NCBI GenBank assembly: GCA_025963775.1
Contig: JAOQAD010000016.1
Location: 65,741-129,740, forward strand
From: Bacteroidota bacterium
GTDB taxonomy: Bacteria; Bacteroidota; Bacteroidia; 2-12-FULL-35-15
Reading direction: 5' to 3'
DNA: 64,000 nucleotides
Of this stretch, positions 59,560 to 64,000 are shown one piece after another (the first letter of the stretch is position 1; every line of letters starts with the position of its first letter). The translations under genes and the position numbers were made by a program. A model generated the notes under the pieces. It was given only the letters and a program-made list of their open reading frames with translations. It made no database searches and was not told where the DNA came from.

Positions 59560-59883
59560 TGAATGAGATTGACGTAAGCATCGTCATCCCGTGCTCCGAC
59601 ACGGGATCTGTTCAAAAGAACCTGCTAACATTTATGGGATCCCGTCGCGGCACGGGAAGGGAAAACAAAGGTTAACACATAATCAATCGCGAAGCGATAA
59701 TCTGCGGCAATTATTAAGAGAAAATCTGCGAATCTGTGGCAAACGGCTCCGCGCAGAATAAGATCCCCCGCTCCGGTCGGGATGACACACGAAACAAGGT
59801 GTTCGAATCCTGCAAGCCTTAACATTCCGTAGAGATCCCGTGTCGTAGCACGGGATGACAGTAAAATAGGAATGACTTCAAAT
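59560..59883. repeat. Spacer with family A and D repeats
   Basis: A family A pair (arms at about 59582-59608 and 59637-59657; the second is damaged) is followed by a family D half (59755-59788) and another family A copy (59829-59861, AGATCCCGTGTCGTAGCACG). The spacer separates two gene groups on opposite strands. No coding potential. Confidence 0.85.
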
Positions 59884-61104
59884 TTATTGAACCAATAATT
59901 TCCCCGAAGCCACCATCTGTCCATCCGCAATGAGCTTATAGATATACATCCCGGCAGGCATCCTTTCACGCTCGATCGTAAATTCCGAAGAATTCAGTTG
60001 TTCTATATTCTTCAGCTGCCTGCCATTGATATCAAAAAGCATAAAGGAAATTTTGCTGAATGCTTCCAGCGATGCTGTATTGAAGCTTACCGTTGCGGAG
60101 CTCTGCATCGGGTTCGGATAAACTTTTACGCTCGATCTCAGTTTGTCCATTTCTATCACGCCGTTGGATAAAGGATCATATCGCCACAGATCTTTTTCCG
60201 GCAAAGAATCGTATCCTGTTGCAAGGTAGCCGTAGCTGCCGATCGAGAAGGAAACTGCATTGGAACGGGCACTTCCGGCGAAGTCCGTGATCGCCACCCA
60301 GGTGTTGAGAATGGAATTGTATTTCCAGAAATCCTTCCGGTTTGCTAATGTATTGTCATAGCCTGTGCCTACATAGCCGTCGGTGCCGATGATAAATGCC
60401 GTTGCGCCATAGCGCGGTGTTCCGCCGTAATTGGGAATAGCTGTCCATACATTTGTTGAAGCATCGTATTTGTAAAAATCTTTTTTGAAGGTGCCGTCAT
60501 CTCCCGTGCCTACGTAGGCAATGTTGCTGATCACGAAAGCAACCGGCAAACGCCTTGCTGTTCCCGGGAAAGCAGCCTTCGCAGTCCATGCGTTTGTTGC
60601 AGGGTCATACATCCAGAGGTCATTCTTTAAGCCGGCAATGTCCTGCCCGCAGGTGATGTATCCTTTGCTGTTCGCAGCAAAGCCGACAGCCGAACGCCTT
60701 GCCGTTCCCCCGAAATCTGCTTTCTGTGTCCAGGTGTCGCTGCCTGCATTATATTCCCAGAGGTCTTTCAGGTAAGGGCTGGAGCCTTGTCCCGTGCCGA
60801 TATACGCTTTGGTGCCGATCACAAATACAGTTGCTGCATTCCTCGACAGGCCTGATCCGGTAAGGCCGCCCATGCTTTGCGTCTGCGTCCAGCTGTCTGT
60901 TACCTGGTTGTACGAGCTGAAGTTCCTGCGGTAGGAAGAGCTGTCGAAACCCGTACCGACAAATCCGCCTGTGCCGACTGAAAAGCCGACTGCTGCCGTG
61001 CGGCCCGAAAGGTTTGCATCCGCTTTCCGGTACCACCAGCCCTGTGCTGGAAGCGTAATGGAAAAGACAGAAAAGAGAACAATGGAGTAAATTATTTTTT
61101 TCAT
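59884..61104 (-). CDS. Secreted Kelch-propeller protein with T9SS tail (third of three)
   Basis: The 406-residue product has a signal peptide ending SITLPAQG near 21. Six Kelch-type blades follow with the pattern GYxGTGxD...DLWxYDPxTNxWTxKAxFPGxARxxAVAFxI. The last 80 residues (VKVYPNPMQSSATVSFNTA to KLLVQ) are a type A T9SS sorting domain. The protein is probably exported through the T9SS and attached at the surface or released. It lies 8 bases after the second Kelch gene and is the last of the operon. Ligand unknown. Confidence 0.88.
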   Translation of the reverse strand: MKKIIYSIVLFSVFSITLPAQGWWYRKADANLSGRTAAVGFSVGTGGFVGTGFDSSSYRRNFSSYNQVTDSWTQTQSMGGLTGSGLSRNAATVFVIGTKAYIGTGQGSSPYLKDLWEYNAGSDTWTQKADFGGTARRSAVGFAANSKGYITCGQDIAGLKNDLWMYDPATNAWTAKAAFPGTARRLPVAFVISNIAYVGTGDDGTFKKDFYKYDASTNVWTAIPNYGGTPRYGATAFIIGTDGYVGTGYDNTLANRKDFWKYNSILNTWVAITDFAGSARSNAVSFSIGSYGYLATGYDSLPEKDLWRYDPLSNGVIEMDKLRSSVKVYPNPMQSSATVSFNTASLEAFSKISFMLFDINGRQLKNIEQLNSSEFTIERERMPAGMYIYKLIADGQMVASGKLLVQ

Positions 61105-61112
61105 AAAATGAA

Positions 61113-62345
61113 TTATTGAATGATCAGTTTTTGTGATGCGATGTATGTTCCTCCCGATTTTAAGCGCAGCAGGTACATCCCGGGAGGAAGGCCGTTTCGT
61201 TGTACTGAAAATGATGCGCTTTCAATGGCATCCGATTGAAGTGTTCTTCCGCGGATGTCGCTCAGCTCCCAGGAAAGTTTTTCGTAGTCCATCACCTTCG
61301 CGGAAAGCACAACAGTGGCTTCGGAATTCATTGGGTTCGGGTAAAGAGAGGAGATGAGGTTGAAATCCTGCTCGCTGATGCCGATAACAGGCGCTGCAGA
61401 GTATTCATAAAAATCACGGCGTGTTCCGGTTAAGCCTTTGCCTGTGCCTGCGTATGCTTTGCTGCCGATGGTAAAAGCAACTCCCGATCTTCTTTCTCCA
61501 TTCGGATAGGAAGCTTTCACCGACCAGTAATTGGTAAGTGGGTTGTATTCCCAGAGCTCATCTTTGTATCCGCCATCAGTACCGAAAACAAGATAGCCGC
61601 GGTTGGCAAGCGTAAAACCGCTGCAGGCGAACCGGCCCGCGCCCGGGAAAGGAGCAATGGCCGACCAGCTGTTGCTTGCCGGGTTGTATTTATAAAAGTC
61701 CTGTGTAAGGATGTTCTCATCCGTTCCTGTGCCGTAATATCCTGCGCTGCCGATCGTGAAGGCAACGCCTCCATAGCGCACCCCGCCAGGGAAAGAAGCT
61801 TTCATTCCCCAGCTATTGCTTGCCGGGTTATATTCCCATAATTCAGCCGAATAGCTGGAAGAGCCTCTTTTTCCGCAACAGAAATAGCCTTTTCCCGAAA
61901 CGGCAAAGCCCGTGGCATAGTAGATCCCTGCGCCGGAATTACCCGGGTAGGGCGCTTTTGCGGTCCATACGTTGGTGGCCGGATTGTATTCCCAGAAATC
62001 CGAAAGTGGTGTGCCGGCGAAAGCATCCGCGTTGTTCATTCCTGTGCCTACATAGCCTTTGCCTCCTGTTGAAAATGCGGCAGCATCCCTTCTTGCAACG
62101 CCCGGAAAATTGGCTTTTTGTGTCCAGGAATTGGTGCCGGGGTCAAATTCCCAAAGGTCGTTCAGCATCAGGTTGAGCGTATCCTGCCCGAGGGCAACAT
62201 AGCCGCGGCTCCCGATCGAAAAGCCGACGGCGCGCTCACGTTTCGATCCGCCTACGGATTCACGCTTGTCCCAAATGTTCTGAGCGCCTGCAATGCCGCA
62301 GAAAACAGCAATAAAAGTTAAAAGTGCGAGGTGCTTTTTTATCAT
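61113..62345 (-). CDS. Secreted Kelch-propeller protein with T9SS tail (second of three)
   Basis: The 410-residue product has a signal peptide ending FCGIAGAQ near 22, six Kelch blades (YVGTGMNNADAFAGTPLSDF, GAGRFACSGFTLANRGYLVFG) and a C-terminal T9SS sorting domain beginning SSLYPNPMNSEATVVL. It is about half identical by eye to the protein at 59884. Its start overlaps the stop of the first Kelch gene by 4 bases (ATGA), so it is translationally coupled. Ligand unknown. Confidence 0.88.
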   Translation of the reverse strand: MIKKHLALLTFIAVFCGIAGAQNIWDKRESVGGSKRERAVGFSIGSRGYVALGQDTLNLMLNDLWEFDPGTNSWTQKANFPGVARRDAAAFSTGGKGYVGTGMNNADAFAGTPLSDFWEYNPATNVWTAKAPYPGNSGAGIYYATGFAVSGKGYFCCGKRGSSSYSAELWEYNPASNSWGMKASFPGGVRYGGVAFTIGSAGYYGTGTDENILTQDFYKYNPASNSWSAIAPFPGAGRFACSGFTLANRGYLVFGTDGGYKDELWEYNPLTNYWSVKASYPNGERRSGVAFTIGSKAYAGTGKGLTGTRRDFYEYSAAPVIGISEQDFNLISSLYPNPMNSEATVVLSAKVMDYEKLSWELSDIRGRTLQSDAIESASFSVQRNGLPPGMYLLRLKSGGTYIASQKLIIQ

Positions 62346-63910
62346 TCCGCAATAAATTTACCGGTTGCCCTTGTGTTTTCGTTAATGGTCAGCTCGTAGA
62401 AATACATTCCTTTCGCCATGGAAGCCCTGTCAATGGAAAATTCGTATTCCGAAATGTGCTCCATGGTTTTCACTACCTGCCCGGAAATGTTCATCAGCCT
62501 TAAGCTGGCATCATTCAATTGTACATTCCGCGGAATGGAGAAGGTGATTTTCTCATTGAAAGGGTTCGGGAATGTTTTGATGGAAACCACGGCTGCTTCC
62601 TCGATGCTGTTCATGTTGCCGTATTCCCAGAGGTCGTTGTAATTGGTGCCGCTGGTCCCGAAAACGCCGTAAGCCCTTGCCCCAAGAACAAATGTGCTCA
62701 TGTAGCGCCTTGCAGCCCCGCTGTAGTTGACGATCTGCAGCCATGTATTGCTGGCAGGGTCATAGCGGTAGAAATCATCGAAATTATTTCCGCTTTGCGC
62801 ATCAGCACCGGTTCCGATATATCCGTAACCCTCCAGCTCAAAGCCTGCAGCTTCCATACGCGCAGGCCCTATGTTGAGCGGTGCTTTGGTGGTCCACACG
62901 TTTGTTGTTGGATTGTATTCGTAAAAATCCACGTTCGGCCCGCCGGTATCGCCGGTGCCGATGTATCCCTTATCGTCGATGGAGAATGCGGCGGCAGAGA
63001 TCCTGCCCGGCCCGGGAACAGGCGCTTTCGCCGTCCAGGAATTGCTTACCGGGTTGTATTCATAAAAGCTGGCTCCGTAGCTTCCTGTGCCGATGTATCC
63101 TTTTCCGTTCACTGCAAAGGCCACAGCGCCCCTGCGCCCTGAACCCGGCATGGAGGCCATTACAGTCCAGCTGTTGGTGGACGGATCATAACGGTAAAGG
63201 TCGTTTTGCTCTATCCCGCTGTTGTCCCTGCCGGTTCCCACGTATCCGTAATTCCCGATCGTAAAGCCGCAGGCATGCATCCTTGGGCCGGGAGGAAAGC
63301 TGGCTTTTTGTGTCCAGCTGTTGGTTCCCGGATCGTATTCCCACCAGTCGTCAAATAATACATCGGTAATGGCATTGATGTGGCCGAGCCCTGCATAGCC
63401 CCTGTTGCCAATGTTCAGCCCAACTGCACGGTGGCGGCCGGAAGCTGGTACGCTTGCTTTCTGCGTCCATGCATACGGTGGTGGCGGCGGAGGCGGTGGC
63501 GGGCATGTAACGCAGGAAATGGTGGCGGTCCAGCCGATATCGGTGGTCACAAAATCGGAAGTGAAAGCGAGGGTTAAGCAGCCTGTGTGCGAAGTGACCG
63601 TTCCCGGCGAAAAGCTTCCGCTGAAAGGGCTTCCGGGTACCTGTGGCGATGAAGTGTTTGGCCCGTCGTAGACCGCAAGAAAATCATATCCCGGCTCAAG
63701 GCCGAAAGTAGTAAAGCTCAGAGATACGCAATTGCCCGAACTGGAGCAGATGGTTTGAGTGAACACCGAATTGTCCACGTAATTGGAGCTGCCGCCCGGA
63801 TCCATGTAAGTGCCTGAGCATACATTCAGCGTGCTGTTGCTCATGATGATCTGGCCATCAGCCAGCACCGGGAAGATCAATAAAACAGGAACGAGTAGTT
63901 TTTTTATCAT
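62342..63910 (-). CDS. Secreted CUB plus Kelch-propeller protein with T9SS tail (first of three)
   Basis: The 522-residue product has a signal ending LVLADGQ near 20. A CUB-like domain follows at about 25-130 (CSGTYMDPGGSSNYVDN, GYDFLAVYDGPNTSSPQ, CLTLAFTSDF, GWTATISC with four Cys). Next are a CPPPPPPPPP linker, six or seven Kelch blades (about 145-430) and a type A T9SS sorting domain starting IKTFPNPFNEKITFSIP. CUB domains bind protein or sugar partners and are rare next to Kelch in bacteria. The gene leads a three-gene run of paralogues and begins 6 bases after the stop of the gene at the window edge. Confidence 0.88.
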   Translation of the reverse strand: MIKKLLVPVLLIFPVLADGQIIMSNSTLNVCSGTYMDPGGSSNYVDNSVFTQTICSSSGNCVSLSFTTFGLEPGYDFLAVYDGPNTSSPQVPGSPFSGSFSPGTVTSHTGCLTLAFTSDFVTTDIGWTATISCVTCPPPPPPPPPYAWTQKASVPASGRHRAVGLNIGNRGYAGLGHINAITDVLFDDWWEYDPGTNSWTQKASFPPGPRMHACGFTIGNYGYVGTGRDNSGIEQNDLYRYDPSTNSWTVMASMPGSGRRGAVAFAVNGKGYIGTGSYGASFYEYNPVSNSWTAKAPVPGPGRISAAAFSIDDKGYIGTGDTGGPNVDFYEYNPTTNVWTTKAPLNIGPARMEAAGFELEGYGYIGTGADAQSGNNFDDFYRYDPASNTWLQIVNYSGAARRYMSTFVLGARAYGVFGTSGTNYNDLWEYGNMNSIEEAAVVSIKTFPNPFNEKITFSIPRNVQLNDASLRLMNISGQVVKTMEHISEYEFSIDRASMAKGMYFYELTINENTRATGKFIAE

Positions 63911-63916
63911 GGGCTG

Positions 63917-64000
63917 TTATTTTAGTACACCTAAGCTGTCAAGCTCTTTTATGCTGAGCGTCGGGAATGAGCCGCTCTTCTTCATTTTACTGATCGCGTA
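63917..64000 (-). CDS. Unidentified gene, C-terminal 27 residues only
   Basis: The frame is open to the right edge and ends at a TAA at 63919-63917. The visible end reads KKSGSFPTLSIKELDSLGVLK, too short to identify. It ends 6 bases before the start of the CUB/Kelch gene on the same strand, so it belongs to the same operon. Confidence 0.6.
   Translation of the reverse strand, partial: YAISKMKKSGSFPTLSIKELDSLGVLK

Noticed and set aside
1-64000. tRNA, rRNA or riboswitch genes
   Set aside because: I looked for them in the spacers and found no cloverleaf or rRNA-like stretch that I can support.

Overview
This 64 kb window comes from the chromosome of a member of the phylum Bacteroidota. The evidence is a flexirubin-type pigment cluster with darA and darB, proteins with type IX secretion (T9SS) C-terminal sorting domains, a short primary sigma factor without region 1.1, the lipoprotein TamL, and promoters with the TAnnTTTG -7 element. 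Class and genus cannot be fixed from the sequence. No rRNA, tRNA, CRISPR array or transposase gene was recognised.

Positions 1 to about 26.8 kb hold a flexirubin (aryl polyene plus dialkylresorcinol) cluster, almost all on the minus strand. Read in transcription order it starts with an aromatic amino acid (tyrosine-type) ammonia-lyase. Ketoreductase, ketosynthase, acyl carrier protein and acyltransferase genes follow. Then come a flavin-dependent halogenase-like enzyme, a BtrH-like acyltransferase, two secreted paralogues of unknown function, darA and darB, a dehydratase, an ABC exporter, a thioesterase, a second polyketide set (ketosynthases, carrier protein and a chain-length-factor-like protein), a polysaccharide deacetylase, LolA with a partner lipoprotein, a second dehydratase, a glycosyltransferase fused to DUF2062, and an MMPL exporter cut by the window edge. 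A two-gene plus-strand island (cupredoxin lipoprotein and STAS-like protein), bracketed by inverted copies of a 44-base repeat, interrupts the cluster at 20.8-21.9 kb. No ligase that would activate the coumarate starter is visible; it may lie beyond position 1.

Positions 27 to 36 kb hold carotenoid genes. An rpe-crtI-crtB-(unknown secreted protein)-cruF-crtZ-crtYcd run lies on the minus strand, and a second CrtI/CrtD-family desaturase is divergent from the ammonia-lyase. This set predicts a monocyclic, 3-hydroxylated, 1'-hydroxylated carotenoid of the saproxanthin type. The two yellow-orange pigment systems therefore sit side by side.

Positions 36 to 59.6 kb are mainly housekeeping: rpe, the primary sigma factor, pnp and rpsO, accD, class I aldolase, tamL, an rRNA/tRNA methyltransferase pair, ATP-type PEP carboxykinase and a saccharopine dehydrogenase. 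Small proteins of unknown function lie between them. Positions 59.9 to 64 kb carry three tandem Kelch-propeller proteins with T9SS tails, one also with a CUB domain, and the end of one more gene.

The spacers are full of dispersed palindromic repeat families, most with GTCAT/ATGAC ends, plus two tandem arrays (about 101 and 238 bases per unit). One such repeat appears to have become the 5' end of the BtrH-like gene.
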